Shown piece by piece: positions 8,866 to 17,882 of a stretch of DNA of 64,000 nt (its first letter is position 1; every line of letters starts with the position of its first letter). Under the pieces are notes generated by a model. The model saw only the letters and a program-made list of their open reading frames with translations, made no database searches and was not told the DNA's origin. Origin of the DNA: Nitrosomonas sp. Its GTDB lineage: Bacteria > Pseudomonadota > Gammaproteobacteria > Burkholderiales > Nitrosomonadaceae. A program made the position numbers and the translations under genes. The stretch covers positions 2,513,485 to 2,577,484 of the forward strand of contig JALDQW010000001.1 in the NCBI GenBank assembly GCA_031316255.1. Reading direction: 5' to 3'.

Positions 8866-8900
8866 TCAAGAAACAGCGCAATTTTGGTGTTATTTCTTGA
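8866..8900. promoter_or_regulatory. inverted repeat TCAAGAAA / TTTCTTGA upstream of 8944 gene
   Basis: Two perfect 8-bp arms at 8866-8873 and 8893-8900 are separated by 19 bp. They lie 43 bp upstream of the start codon at 8944 and downstream of the divergent Xre gene. This is a reasonable operator for that regulator; binding is inferred only from symmetry and position. Confidence 0.4.
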
Positions 8901-8943
8901 CCGGAAGAGAAATTAGTAATTTTAATTTTTATGGAGAAGTATT

Positions 8944-9816
8944 ATGTTTCAAAATGTTAACTATGATGAAGCCTATGTGGTATTACCATTTGTACAATCT
9001 GGAATACGGCTTAAAGGAGATATGACCAGTTATCTGCAAGAGGGCAATCTCAAAACGGAAATTAAACGAATGCGTAATATCGAAGTAATGCCTATTCATG
9101 TTGATATCCTCATGTGCCGTGCTATTGAGTATTATTTTACATATGGGCACAATAAGTCGATAATCCAAATGTTGGAGAACGTTGTCGGTCGCGATGCAAT
9201 AAATTCTTTTTTTGCTCGGAATTGTGATCATGAAATGGGCCGGCTTCTAAAGAATAGCGCCATTTACCGAAACGAAGATTATTGGAACCAGCTCATTTGC
9301 AACAGCGATTTGCCGAAAATCGCATACAATACTTTGTTTGATTATTATCAATTGTGGGTTAATGGTGATGCTATAGACGGCCATGATCGTATTTTTAGCC
9401 AAGAGGATGTGTCAGGCCCAGATTTAGAAACGGACAATAATGCGGCGGCTAATTCTGAACAGTTTTATGCAATGTTCCCAGCTGCCTCATTTGCACTCTT
9501 GTATTTAACAAAACACTGTGGTGGTGCCGAAATTATTAGCAAAATTGCATTAGAACATCCCTGTAATTCTTTTGATAGCGCAGGTAATGGCTTGTGGTTA
9601 CGGAGAAGAGCGTTGGTGTCCTGTGCCAACGTATGGGGGCCGCAATTTATTATTGACCATTTAGATGATTTGACCGATTGCTTGCTGGATTACGTGATAT
9701 TGAAAGCTAACCTTAGGGTCTATGATCTGCGGAGAATAAAGATGGCGATCTTGGGTTTTCAAGAAGAAGATGAAGATGATGAGCTTTATAACGACCAACC
9801 TAGTTTCTCAAGCTAA
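8944..9816 (+). CDS. hypothetical protein, paralogue A of a tandem pair
   Basis: A 290-aa soluble protein of unknown function, preceded by GGAGAAG. It aligns by eye with the product of the gene at 10177: SGIRLKGDMTSYLQEGNL with SGVMRGHNRSIYLQEADF, FPAASFALLYLTKH with FPIVSFSLSLVSKV, ISKIALEHPCNSFDSAGNG with IKKIALEPPHSVPDSLAND, and LWLRRRALVSC with LWAQRRALLTC. It is mostly alpha-helical in appearance, with no Cys/His metal cluster and no signal peptide. The C-terminus is acidic (FQEEDEDDELYND). Divergent from an Xre repressor, it is probably a regulated accessory function of the island. Confidence 0.75.
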   Translation: MFQNVNYDEAYVVLPFVQSGIRLKGDMTSYLQEGNLKTEIKRMRNIEVMPIHVDILMCRAIEYYFTYGHNKSIIQMLENVVGRDAINSFFARNCDHEMGRLLKNSAIYRNEDYWNQLICNSDLPKIAYNTLFDYYQLWVNGDAIDGHDRIFSQEDVSGPDLETDNNAAANSEQFYAMFPAASFALLYLTKHCGGAEIISKIALEHPCNSFDSAGNGLWLRRRALVSCANVWGPQFIIDHLDDLTDCLLDYVILKANLRVYDLRRIKMAILGFQEEDEDDELYNDQPSFSS

Positions 9817-10176
9817 ATCATATCGGCGCAATAAAAATTGTTAAATCAATTGCTTGTGTTCCGGGCACTCATTTTATGTGGGTTGCCCGGCGTGAGCTGC
9901 CTATGTTTGGTCGCACCGGCTGATGTCACTAGTACTAGTGCTTTCAAGCTATTCAACCTTACGGACAAGCAACATCATTAAGGTCGTAATTTTCGATTCA
10001 TGCCCGCAAGTTTTGTACTTGATGTTAGTCCAGGGGAATGGTTCAACAAACTTCACTGTAGCCGCTATCGCTACACCCATATAGCCCGGCGTGAGTGGTT
10101 TATTTCCTGGGCATTCGACTTTGGAGCTCGTTGGCCACGCTGTTACGATGCCACACATCATCCCGAAGGAGAAACC

Positions 10177-11061
10177 ATGTGCGGCTATTGTACTGAAGGC
10201 CTTGTTGTTGAATATCTATCATCCGGTGTGATGCGTGGTCATAACCGATCGATTTATCTGCAGGAAGCTGACTTTGCGAGCGATATTGCAACCTATGGAC
10301 GTTGTGCCACGCAGTACCAACAAGATATAGTGGCGTGTAGGGTCTTAGATCGATTCATCACCCAGGGCCACGACGCGTCGATTATCGACCGATTGTTGGT
10401 TGCGGGCACCGATATAGTAGGCTCTTTTCGATCACGTGGCACGCATGCGTTATGGCCCCACCTTGCCGATGAAGTTATCTACCACGATAAAAATCAATGG
10501 GGTGCCATCATTGCCGATCCCGTTGTTCTGCACACCGCGCTACGGACATTGGATGATTATCATGACTGGTGGATCGGTGGTAACGGCAGAACGGATGGCC
10601 TAGACCAGGACACAAATGACAGCGATGTTGGGTCTGATGGCACCTCTGATTGGCAAACGTTTTGCAACATCTTCCCCATTGTTTCGTTCTCGCTTTCTCT
10701 GGTATCCAAGGTTCACGTCGATGCCGATGTGATCAAGAAGATTGCGCTCGAGCCGCCTCATTCTGTGCCGGATTCGTTGGCCAATGACCTGTGGGCGCAG
10801 CGGCGTGCTTTACTGACCTGCGTTGATCGGTACGGGCTGCCGTTTGTGGTCGATAACCTACCACGGCTCCGGTACGAGCTGATTAGCTATGTGTTGTTAC
10901 GTTCGGATTTTGGATCGTTGGAGCTGAACCGCGTGAAAGAAGCACTATTAGCCGAGGAAGCACATGAGATCAGCGTAATGATGGAAGCTGCTGATGTTGT
11001 GGAGTTGATTGATCGACTGGTGTCTCGCGTCAATTACTTTGTCCGGTTTGGCGACAATTAA
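10177..11061 (+). CDS. hypothetical protein, paralogue B, 3' end altered by IS21
   Basis: About 294 aa, homologous to the upstream gene at 8944 along nearly its whole length but richer in G+C, so the two are old duplicates or independently acquired. ATG 10177 follows AAGGAGAAACC, which decides the start over an upstream in-frame ATG at 10000. The last dozen codons (from about 11027) lie inside the terminal repeat of the adjacent IS21-family element, which also supplies the stop codon. The native C-terminus is therefore probably lost. Function unknown. Confidence 0.7.
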   Translation: MCGYCTEGLVVEYLSSGVMRGHNRSIYLQEADFASDIATYGRCATQYQQDIVACRVLDRFITQGHDASIIDRLLVAGTDIVGSFRSRGTHALWPHLADEVIYHDKNQWGAIIADPVVLHTALRTLDDYHDWWIGGNGRTDGLDQDTNDSDVGSDGTSDWQTFCNIFPIVSFSLSLVSKVHVDADVIKKIALEPPHSVPDSLANDLWAQRRALLTCVDRYGLPFVVDNLPRLRYELISYVLLRSDFGSLELNRVKEALLAEEAHEISVMMEAADVVELIDRLVSRVNYFVRFGDN

Positions 11062-11090
11062 GATGGCCGGTTGAGTTTGTTTTTATGATG

Positions 11091-11828
11091 TCATGATTTT
11101 TTCTGGTTTTTCCTCCTGTAACTTTCACTGTCGATTTCAATAATTGTCGCGTGATGAATGATTCGGTCGATGGCGGCTACCGTCATGATGGTGTCTGGAA
11201 AGATCTGATCCCACTGACTGAAAGGCTGATTCGAGGTAATAATCAGACTGCCGCTTTCATAACGGTGTGCGATAAACTCGAATAACACCTGTGTTTCGGA
11301 ATCTGTTTTTCTGACATATCCGATGTCATCGATAATCAGCACACGGTATTTATCCAGCCGGGTCATGGCGGTCATCAGATCCAGTTCTTTTTTAGCTTGC
11401 TGTAAAAGCTGCACCAGTGCTGTTGCCGGTATCCATTTGACCCGGATACCTTGTTCGATCAAATGAAGTCCCAGCGCTGCCGCTACATGGGATTTTCCGA
11501 CACCGGATGGGCCAATCAGCAATACATTATCAGCCTGATGCGCCCATTGGGTGTCGTCACGAAGCAGGATGACCTGTTGCTGAACAGGCTGGGGCATGGC
11601 ATTTAGCGCCAGTGTGGCAAAGCTTTTGCCGCGTGGCAGTCTGGCTTCGCGCGTCCAGTTGCTGATTCTGCTTTGAAAACGCTGTGCGACTTCCTGTTCA
11701 CACAGTGCAGCAAGATACTGGCTGTAACTCCAGGCACTTTCAGCAGCCTGCTCCTGGTATTTTCGATAATATTGTCCAAAGGCAGGCAGCCTGAGTTCTT
11801 TGAGCATGAGTGGCAGCGCTTCAGACAT
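11091..11828 (-). CDS. istB: IS21-family helper ATPase IstB
   Basis: A 245-aa AAA+ ATPase that assists the IstA transposase. Walker A is LIGPSGVGKSHVAAALG, Walker B is VLIIDDIGYVRK, and sensor-like ITSNQPFSQW and AAIDRIIHHATIIEIDSESYR follow, as in the family. Start ATG 11828 overlaps the end of istA by 8 bp, the usual translational coupling; a longer frame to 11984 is open but lies inside istA. It appears intact. Confidence 0.93.
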   Translation of the reverse strand: MSEALPLMLKELRLPAFGQYYRKYQEQAAESAWSYSQYLAALCEQEVAQRFQSRISNWTREARLPRGKSFATLALNAMPQPVQQQVILLRDDTQWAHQADNVLLIGPSGVGKSHVAAALGLHLIEQGIRVKWIPATALVQLLQQAKKELDLMTAMTRLDKYRVLIIDDIGYVRKTDSETQVLFEFIAHRYESGSLIITSNQPFSQWDQIFPDTIMTVAAIDRIIHHATIIEIDSESYRRKNQKKS

Positions 11829-13323
11829 GGGCTGCCTCCTGTTTTGCCCAGTGCCCGGAGAGTAATTTGTCGTAGGTGTCGACAGCATGCTGTTTGGGGA
11901 CTGCGGTTTGTGGTGGGTGATGCCGGAGAAATCGTTTTTGTAACGTTTTGAGTTCGGGGAGTTGTTCTTTCTGCAGCAGTTCATTAGCTAACTGACCCTC
12001 GCAATCGTAATCACAGGCAAATCGCAAAACGGATACCATCCATTTACAGGCGTGTTGCGGATCAAATTGTTGCTCCGCTCGTTGCCATAACTGGCGATAT
12101 TGGGGAGTTGGCAGCAGGTCGTTGCGCAACCGGGAGAAACGAAAAGCCTGTGGTTTGGCGGACAGTGCATGGATGATGTGACGGTAATCAATCCGTCTGG
12201 TGCGCTCTTCAGGTGTTTTGGGATAGATGCGCGGCAGTGTAATCACCTTTGTTTGTCCCACAAAACATTCCAGCCGGTCATGATACAGATGGATTCTGAG
12301 CTTTTCACCGATTAATCGGGAGGGGACGCTATAGAGTCCACGCTTAACCGATATGGTGCTGCTGGTCGTGACTTTAACGGTCAATTCACTAAAATCCATG
12401 AATCGGTAGCGTGGCAAAGGTTTGAGTTGCGCCTGTTCTTCCGCCAGACGTCCTTTGCAACGTTTATTCAATTGATCAACGATCTGATCCAGGAAACGGC
12501 GGTAGGCTGCAATGGTCGGGAAATCGGCACAACCGCGCAACTTGATGGCCTGTTCAATCCGGTGCTTGAGTGAACCATGGGCCGATTCGACTGCGCCATT
12601 CTCATGACTGACGCCCAGGTTGTTAACCGTCGGCCTCATGCCGTAGTGTTGACATAGCGCCTCGTAACTTTGCGTCAATGCCTGCTTCTCTGTTGTGTTG
12701 ATATAAGCGGCACTCAGACTGTCTGTGCGGTGTTCAGCAGGCGCACCACCGAGCTTATGCAAAGCAGTTTGCAAACCATCGGCCAATGCGCTGTAGCTTT
12801 CCCCGCCTTGAACGATATGCACGCAACGCCAGTAACTATAAGTCAGGCAAAACTGATACAGCAAATGATCAAAGGGTTCACCGGCAATGGTAATTGTCGT
12901 GCGCGGGCAGGTGAAATCGGAAATGCCTTGAAATCCGGCGGGCACCGATTGACGAAATATCACTTCTTTTGCAGGTCCCTGCGTTGCGCGCCAATGCTTG
13001 ACGCGGCGCTGCAGTGTTCTGAGATGCTTCTCTGGATATTGCCCGGGATACCGGTCTTCAAGGTATTCCCACAGCGTAGTGCCAGTCAATCCAGGTTCTC
13101 TGGCCAGCAACGGAATCAATTCCGTTTCCCAGACCGCACTAAAAGGATCGCAGCGTGTTCGCCAGTTATGTTGTACTTTTTGCGGCTTCTCGGTTTTTTC
13201 AATACGCCGACCGCTTCGTATACTGATTCCCGACTTCGCTGCTGAAATTTCCTGTGTATGTCCTGTGTGACGACTCTTCATATAAATAGCTTCCTGTTTT
13301 GGTGTGATATGTTTTCCAGGCAA
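11821..13323 (-). CDS. istA: IS21-family transposase IstA
   Basis: About 500 aa. The start PGKHITPKQEAIYMKSR is the conserved IstA N-terminus, so TTG 13323, 3 nt after AGGAGAAAG, is taken as the start rather than TTG 13341 or ATG 13281. An HTH region is followed by a DDE integrase core: Asp in GFQGISDFT, Asp in EHRTDSLSAAY, Glu in SHENGAVESAHGSLKHR. Coupled to istB. It looks functional. Confidence 0.92.
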   Translation of the reverse strand: MPGKHITPKQEAIYMKSRHTGHTQEISAAKSGISIRSGRRIEKTEKPQKVQHNWRTRCDPFSAVWETELIPLLAREPGLTGTTLWEYLEDRYPGQYPEKHLRTLQRRVKHWRATQGPAKEVIFRQSVPAGFQGISDFTCPRTTITIAGEPFDHLLYQFCLTYSYWRCVHIVQGGESYSALADGLQTALHKLGGAPAEHRTDSLSAAYINTTEKQALTQSYEALCQHYGMRPTVNNLGVSHENGAVESAHGSLKHRIEQAIKLRGCADFPTIAAYRRFLDQIVDQLNKRCKGRLAEEQAQLKPLPRYRFMDFSELTVKVTTSSTISVKRGLYSVPSRLIGEKLRIHLYHDRLECFVGQTKVITLPRIYPKTPEERTRRIDYRHIIHALSAKPQAFRFSRLRNDLLPTPQYRQLWQRAEQQFDPQHACKWMVSVLRFACDYDCEGQLANELLQKEQLPELKTLQKRFLRHHPPQTAVPKQHAVDTYDKLLSGHWAKQEAAHV

Positions 13324-13509
13324 GTTCTTTCTCCTATTCAACAGGGTGAGAACTTATTCTGGCATCCATACTCAACCGGTCAAGATAATTGTCGCCTGAC
13401 CGGACAGGTTAATTGTCGTCTAATAGACTGGTTCAGTCTGCTTAAGTGGTTACCGGGGTATGATGCATATGCATGATCAGCAGCATCAATAGGACAAGAT
13501 GTTTTCTTG

Positions 13510-14481
13510 CTAAGTGCGCGAATGGGGTTCATTAAAGTCCAGTATTGGCCCTGAAGGTACAACTCCACTCGGGTTTATACTACTATGGCTGCGATAGTAA
13601 TGATTTTTGATATGCGCCATATTAATGGTTTCCGCAATACCTGGCCGCTGATAAAGATCACGTGTATAAGCCCAGAGATTGGGGTAATCAACCAAACGTC
13701 TTAAGTTACATTTAAAATGGCCCACATATACGGGATCGAAACGAACCAACGTCGTAAACAAGCGCCAGTCAGCTTCAGTGATTTGATTACCGGTCAAGTA
13801 ACGCTGTTTTAACAGTCTTCGTTCCAGCCAATCCAACGTTTCAAATAATGGATTCACGGCCTCTTCATACGCCTCCTGTGTTGTGGCAAAACCAGCTTTA
13901 TATACGCCATTATTCACGGTATCGTAAATACGTGTATTCAGTGTATCGATCTCTTTGCGCAAGTTTTCAGGATAGTAATCACCTGTAGCAGCACCCAGCT
14001 TATCAAAAGCAGCATTAAACATGCGTATGATTTCCGAGGATTCGTTGGATACTATCGTATTGGTTTTTTTATCCCAGAGGACCGGAACGGTAACACGACC
14101 CGAGTAGCGACTATCTGCTTTAAGATAAATCTCTCGCAAATAGTTGGCGTTAAAAATAGAATCAGGTATGACGCCTTCGCCATCGTTAAAGGTCCAACCT
14201 TCTTCTGCCATATGCCAATGAACGACAGATAAGGAAATCATTTTCTCCAACCCTTTAATCTTGCGGAAAATCAATGTACGATTTGCCCATGGGCATGCAT
14301 AGGATACGTACAAGTGATACCGTCCCGCTTCTGCTTTAAACCCGGCATGTCCAGTTGGCCCTGCTGACCCATCAACGGTAATCCAGTTTCTGAACTGTGC
14401 CGCCGAGCGTACAAAACGTCCCTCAGTTTCCTTGGTCGGATACCAAATATCCTGCCATTCTCCATCAATCAATATACCCAT
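13510..14481 (-). CDS. yqjG: glutathionyl-hydroquinone reductase (YqjG/Ecm4 type)
   Basis: A 323-aa Xi-class glutathione transferase that removes glutathione from glutathionyl-hydroquinones. The catalytic Cys is in YVSYACPWANRTLIFRKIKG. The family segments MISLSVVHWHMAEEGWTF, VTVPVLWDKKTNTIVSNESS and RLFTTLVRFDPVYVGHFKCN are all present. Length is normal (about 320-330 aa). It is last in a minus-strand operon with pirin and doxX, 9 bp after pirin, pointing to quinone or electrophile detoxification. Cytosolic. Confidence 0.93.
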   Translation of the reverse strand: MGILIDGEWQDIWYPTKETEGRFVRSAAQFRNWITVDGSAGPTGHAGFKAEAGRYHLYVSYACPWANRTLIFRKIKGLEKMISLSVVHWHMAEEGWTFNDGEGVIPDSIFNANYLREIYLKADSRYSGRVTVPVLWDKKTNTIVSNESSEIIRMFNAAFDKLGAATGDYYPENLRKEIDTLNTRIYDTVNNGVYKAGFATTQEAYEEAVNPLFETLDWLERRLLKQRYLTGNQITEADWRLFTTLVRFDPVYVGHFKCNLRRLVDYPNLWAYTRDLYQRPGIAETINMAHIKNHYYRSHSSINPSGVVPSGPILDFNEPHSRT

Positions 14482-14490
14482 CTCATTGCC

Positions 14491-15333
14491 CTAAAATTTA
14501 TTCTGTTTAAAATCCTCAAATGCCTGCAAAACCTCTGCCTTGGTATTCATCACAAACGGGCCGCCACGTGCAACCGGCTCGTTCAGAGGTTGCGCTGCGA
14601 CTAATAGAAGACGGGTTTCTTTTTTTGCAGTTACACTAACCCGGTTGCCTTTGCCTAGCACGCCCATTTGACGATGGTTTATCCCCTGCATTGAATTGCC
14701 AACTGATAATTCCCCTGAAATCACAAAAATAAAAACATTGTCACCGGCGTCAACAGTCTGTTGAAAGACTTTCCCCTCAGGCAGAGAAACATCTAAATAT
14801 ACTGGCTTAACAAAACGATTAACCACCGGCCCGGTTGTGCCGTTATCTGTTGACCCTGCTATCACACGGACTTCACCGCCGTTATCCAGATGTTCCACGG
14901 CAATTTTATTGGCTGGAAATTCCTGATAGGCTGGACGTTTCATCTTCTCGCTGGCAGGCAAATTGACCCAAAGCTGGAATCCCTTCAACAGGCCATTTTC
15001 CTGTTCCGGCATTTCTGAATGAATAATTCCCTTGCCAGCAGTCATCCACTGCACTCCACCCGCTTCAATGACGCCTTCATGACCTGCGCTGTCTTTATGC
15101 CGCATACGCCCCGCCAATAAATACGTGACGGTTTCAAAACCACGATGAGGATGGTCCGGAAAACCACCGATATAATCCTGAGCCTGATCACTTTCAAAAG
15201 CATCCAGTAGTAAAAACGGATCGAGCATATTCAATTCCGGTGTTCCAATAACACGTGTCATTTTTACGCCATCCCCATCGCTAACCGGAAGACCTGAAAT
15301 AATCCTCTGTAATTTACGAATTTGTATATTCAT
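14491..15333 (-). CDS. pirin-family quercetinase-like protein
   Basis: A 280-aa bicupin of the pirin family (YhaK/YhhW type), some members of which oxidise quercetin. The metal ligands are visible: His-x-His in GFPDHPHRGFETVTYLL and His...Glu in GKGIIHSEMPEQ. ATG 15333 is 9 nt after AAGGA and is chosen over ATG 15342, which abuts that site. It overlaps the 3' end of doxX by about 20 bp, indicating coupling. Its role with DoxX and the hydroquinone reductase is probably redox detoxification. Confidence 0.92.
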   Translation of the reverse strand: MNIQIRKLQRIISGLPVSDGDGVKMTRVIGTPELNMLDPFLLLDAFESDQAQDYIGGFPDHPHRGFETVTYLLAGRMRHKDSAGHEGVIEAGGVQWMTAGKGIIHSEMPEQENGLLKGFQLWVNLPASEKMKRPAYQEFPANKIAVEHLDNGGEVRVIAGSTDNGTTGPVVNRFVKPVYLDVSLPEGKVFQQTVDAGDNVFIFVISGELSVGNSMQGINHRQMGVLGKGNRVSVTAKKETRLLLVAAQPLNEPVARGGPFVMNTKAEVLQAFEDFKQNKF

Positions 15334-15757
15334 TTTGACCATTCCTTATATCCAATATGTTGTTGCTGTTACGCTGTCCAATGCGATTATCCAATGCATA
15401 GGCGCCCGGCCCGTTAGCAACGAGCAGCAATAACCCACCTGCAATCGCAATATTCTTCATAAACATGATGAACTGTATTTGATCCGTTAAATTCATATGA
15501 AAGATCAATGCAGAAGCAATGCTAAATCCTGCCAGCGCCAGAGCTGCCAACCTGGTTTGCCAGCCTATGATCACTGCAATTCCTACCAGCAATTCAATAC
15601 CAATCACAAATGGTAATAATTCTCCTGAAACACCCATTGACTCCATATAGCCCTGGGTATCAGTATAAGCAAACAGCTTGTTCCATCCTGATATCACAAA
15701 AATCAATGCGATAAAAATTCGGCCCAATGGTGCTGAAAGTGTGCTTAATAAATTCAT
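15314..15757 (-). CDS. DoxX-family inner-membrane protein
   Basis: A 147-aa protein with four predicted membrane helices: PLGRIFIALIFVISGWNKL, LLPFVIGIELLVGIAVIIG, ALALAGFSIASALIFHM and FMKNIAIAGGLLLLVA. DoxX proteins are linked to quinone or thiosulfate redox chemistry. ATG 15757 follows GGAGGAAAAA and is preferred to TTG 15769. First gene of the doxX-pirin-yqjG operon, divergent from a LysR gene 117 bp away. Confidence 0.92.
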   Translation of the reverse strand: MNLLSTLSAPLGRIFIALIFVISGWNKLFAYTDTQGYMESMGVSGELLPFVIGIELLVGIAVIIGWQTRLAALALAGFSIASALIFHMNLTDQIQFIMFMKNIAIAGGLLLLVANGPGAYALDNRIGQRNSNNILDIRNGQNEYTNS

Positions 15758-15874
15758 TTTTTCCTCCAAATTGAGTGTGAATTAATCATTAACCATTGGG
15801 CGCAGTGTAATAGTTGCCGAAAAATAAATAAACATTGATAATTGCAATTCAGTGTTCGAAGAATTGGAACAATT

Positions 15875-16807
15875 ATGGGTCAACTGGAAGATATGCAGGT
15901 TTTTATACGCGTAGTTGATGCGGGCGGCATCAGTCGTGCAGCAGAACAACTTGGTTTGGCAAAATCGGCGGTCAGCCGGAAGCTTGTTGATCTTGAAACA
16001 AGATTGGGCGTGCGTTTATTAAACAGGACAACACGTACCTCAAGCCTGACTGATGCAGGCCGGTCGTTTTATGAACGCTCGATTAAAATTGTGGATGATG
16101 TCGCCGAACTCAATACCTTGACGAAAGCTTCCAACACCGCGCTTGAAGGCACCATCAATCTGGCAGCACCACTATCGTTCGGCTTATCACATTTAGCGCC
16201 TGCGATCGATTTGTTCATGAAACAGCATCCCGAATTGATCATCAACATCAATTTCTCCGACCGGCAAGTGGATCTGGTTGAAGAAGGCATGGATCTCGCG
16301 GTACGCATTGCAGAGCTAAAGGACTCAAGCCTGATAGCGCGCAAGCTTTCACCCATCAGAACGGTATTATGTGCCAGTCCTGACTATTTACAGGAGCATG
16401 GCACACCCACAACACTTGATGCGTTAAAACAACATCAATTACTGCACTACAATTTATCCAGCACTTCTTCCTGGAAGTTGATCGATAAACAAGGCAAGCA
16501 ACACGTGATACCTGTTTCTGCAAAAATTATCGCCAATAACGGTGATTTTCTAAAGGATATGGCCGTTGCCGGGCACGGCATCATCATGATGCCAACTTTT
16601 ATTGTATGGAAAGCGATTACTGAAGGAAAACTTGTTCCCGTCTTACCTGAATATAAACCGCCTCAGTTAAATGCTTATGCAGTTTATCCACAAAAACGCT
16701 ATTTATCGCATAGAACAAAAATTCTGATTGATTTTCTAGTAAAGCGATTTGGCGACAATCCCTATTGGGATGAAGCGATTAAAGTCGATCAAAGCATCGC
16801 TAATTGA
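15875..16807 (+). CDS. LysR-family transcriptional regulator
   Basis: A 310-aa regulator. The winged HTH is DMQVFIRVVDAGGISRAAEQ with LGLAKSAVSRKLVDLETRLG, followed by RLLNRTTRTSSLTDAG, then an effector-binding domain (EGTINLAAPLSFGLSHLAP onward). It resembles the AaeR/DsdC-like group often paired with quinone or aromatic stress genes. ATG 15875 is preferred to ATG 15842 because the HTH begins directly after it. It is divergent from doxX-pirin-yqjG, which it probably controls. Confidence 0.92.
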   Translation: MGQLEDMQVFIRVVDAGGISRAAEQLGLAKSAVSRKLVDLETRLGVRLLNRTTRTSSLTDAGRSFYERSIKIVDDVAELNTLTKASNTALEGTINLAAPLSFGLSHLAPAIDLFMKQHPELIININFSDRQVDLVEEGMDLAVRIAELKDSSLIARKLSPIRTVLCASPDYLQEHGTPTTLDALKQHQLLHYNLSSTSSWKLIDKQGKQHVIPVSAKIIANNGDFLKDMAVAGHGIIMMPTFIVWKAITEGKLVPVLPEYKPPQLNAYAVYPQKRYLSHRTKILIDFLVKRFGDNPYWDEAIKVDQSIAN

Positions 16808-16870
16808 CGATAGATGGGACAGGCCGCTTACACATCAAGAGAATCTTCGGCTAGTTGAAACTATCACATC

Positions 16871-17132
16871 ATGAATCAGCAGACCGACAAGCCCTATACG
16901 ACCATCACCAAAGTATGGGACAGGCTGAGAAAGGCAGCTGGATTGCCGAATCTACGCCTGCATGATCTTCGGCATCAATTCGCCAGTTTCCTGGTCAACG
17001 ATGGCAGGACGCTGTATGTGGCAGCAGATACTCGGTCATTCCGACCCGAAAGTGACTATGCGGTACGCACATTTGTCCACCAAGGCATTGCGGGAGGCGG
17101 CTAATAGTGCTGCGGTGAAGATTCGGGGGTAG
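16871..17132 (+). pseudogene. tyrosine recombinase C-terminal fragment, frameshifted
   Basis: RLRKAAGLPNLRLHDLRHQFASFLVNDG contains the H-x-x-R box (read in parts). After GRTLY the frame shifts, and the second frame gives GHSDPKVTMRYAHLSTKALR and AANSAAVKIRG before TAG at 17130. The catalytic Tyr is thus in the shifted frame. No N-terminal part is present. A second decayed copy with the same junction lies inverted at 48027-48202. Confidence 0.85.
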
Positions 17133-17150
17133 ATGTGCGTCCGGTGTATA

Positions 17151-17400
17151 GTCAAGTAAAACCGGACACTTCTGTTAAGCAATTTTCACCATTTTTACTG
17201 CCTCTGCTTCGTATTGATTTGGGGTTTTTGCAATCCAAGTATGAATAAGCCTTTGGCTGTTGTAAAACACAGGGATATACCGTATACATCTTGCTGTGCT
17301 GCATATCGGGTCTGGTAATGCCGCCAATGACAGCGTTCCTGTTTAAGGTTGCCAAAGAGGTTTTCAGTCACTGAATTGTCCCGGCTCTCCCCCCAACAGC
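17151..17400 (-). pseudogene. IS3-family orfB 3' fragment with IS end
   Basis: In the minus frames one reads DNSVTENLFGNLKQERCHW, then RHYQTRYAAQQDVYG and PQINTKQRQ. This is the end of an IS3-type transposase (usual ...NSxxENFFxxLKxE... and SPNQYE), with altered residues and no 5' part. The IS end (GTCAAGTAAAACCGGACAC, plus strand at 17151) is matched in inverted orientation at 24664-24749. Confidence 0.75.
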
Positions 17401-17437
17401 CTTTAATACTACCGGGTTCTTTAGTGTTGTGGAGATT

Positions 17438-17842
17438 TTATGGAGCCGGGTTAATATTAACCTTACCTGATTTGGCAAATGAATAGCGATATGATTCCTC
17501 TACGGCCATATGTTCATGATAAGCAGCTTTCTGCAAGTTTTCTTCGACAGCTACTTCGAACTTACGAAGTTTGAATTCAATATGCTGTTTGAACGTTTTT
17601 GCATTTCTACCAAAGGAGGCAGTACTTGGTCTACTTTTTACTGCTTGAATTACATCTGCTATTTTATCTTTATATTCATTGGCCTGCTGTTTGTGATATT
17701 GTGCCAATATTGCGTGATTAATATTATCTTGTTGATCAAGCGTCATATCCTGACCTGCAGCAAAAACACTTACTGGCATTGTGACTAATAAAAATGCAAC
17801 TAAAGAAACAATGATGTATATCTTTGTTGTTACTGTTTTCAT
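17438..17842 (-). CDS. small secreted protein, family member 1
   Basis: A 134-aa protein with a clear signal peptide (MKTVTTKIYIIVSLVAFLLV... ending VSVFAAG). The mature part is helical and charged and contains SRPSTASFGRNAKTFKQHIE, nearly identical in the product of the 24071 gene; a more distant relative is at 23393. Function unknown, probably periplasmic. Start ATG 17842 follows GAGGAG; the frame to 17896 runs into the IS630 end. An IS630-family insertion at 17883-19005 lies 40 bp upstream and separates it from its 39-bp upstream element at 19030-19068, so expression may be changed. Confidence 0.8.
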   Translation of the reverse strand: MKTVTTKIYIIVSLVAFLLVTMPVSVFAAGQDMTLDQQDNINHAILAQYHKQQANEYKDKIADVIQAVKSRPSTASFGRNAKTFKQHIEFKLRKFEVAVEENLQKAAYHEHMAVEESYRYSFAKSGKVNINPAP

Positions 17843-17882
17843 GATATCTACTCCTCTTTCGATTTGACTTGTAGATATTCTA

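Larger units (their letters stand above)
11027..13420 (-). mobile_element. IS21-family insertion sequence (copy 1)
   Basis: It contains istA and istB on the minus strand, flanked by long imperfect terminal inverted repeats of about 50 bp. Left (11027-11076) includes GGCGACAATTA followed by CCGGTTGAG. Right (13371-13420, reverse complement) includes GGCGACAATTATCTTGACCG and a second outer GACGACAATTA block. Multiple repeats at the ends are normal for IS21. Exact outer edges and a target duplication were not resolved. Confidence 0.85.
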
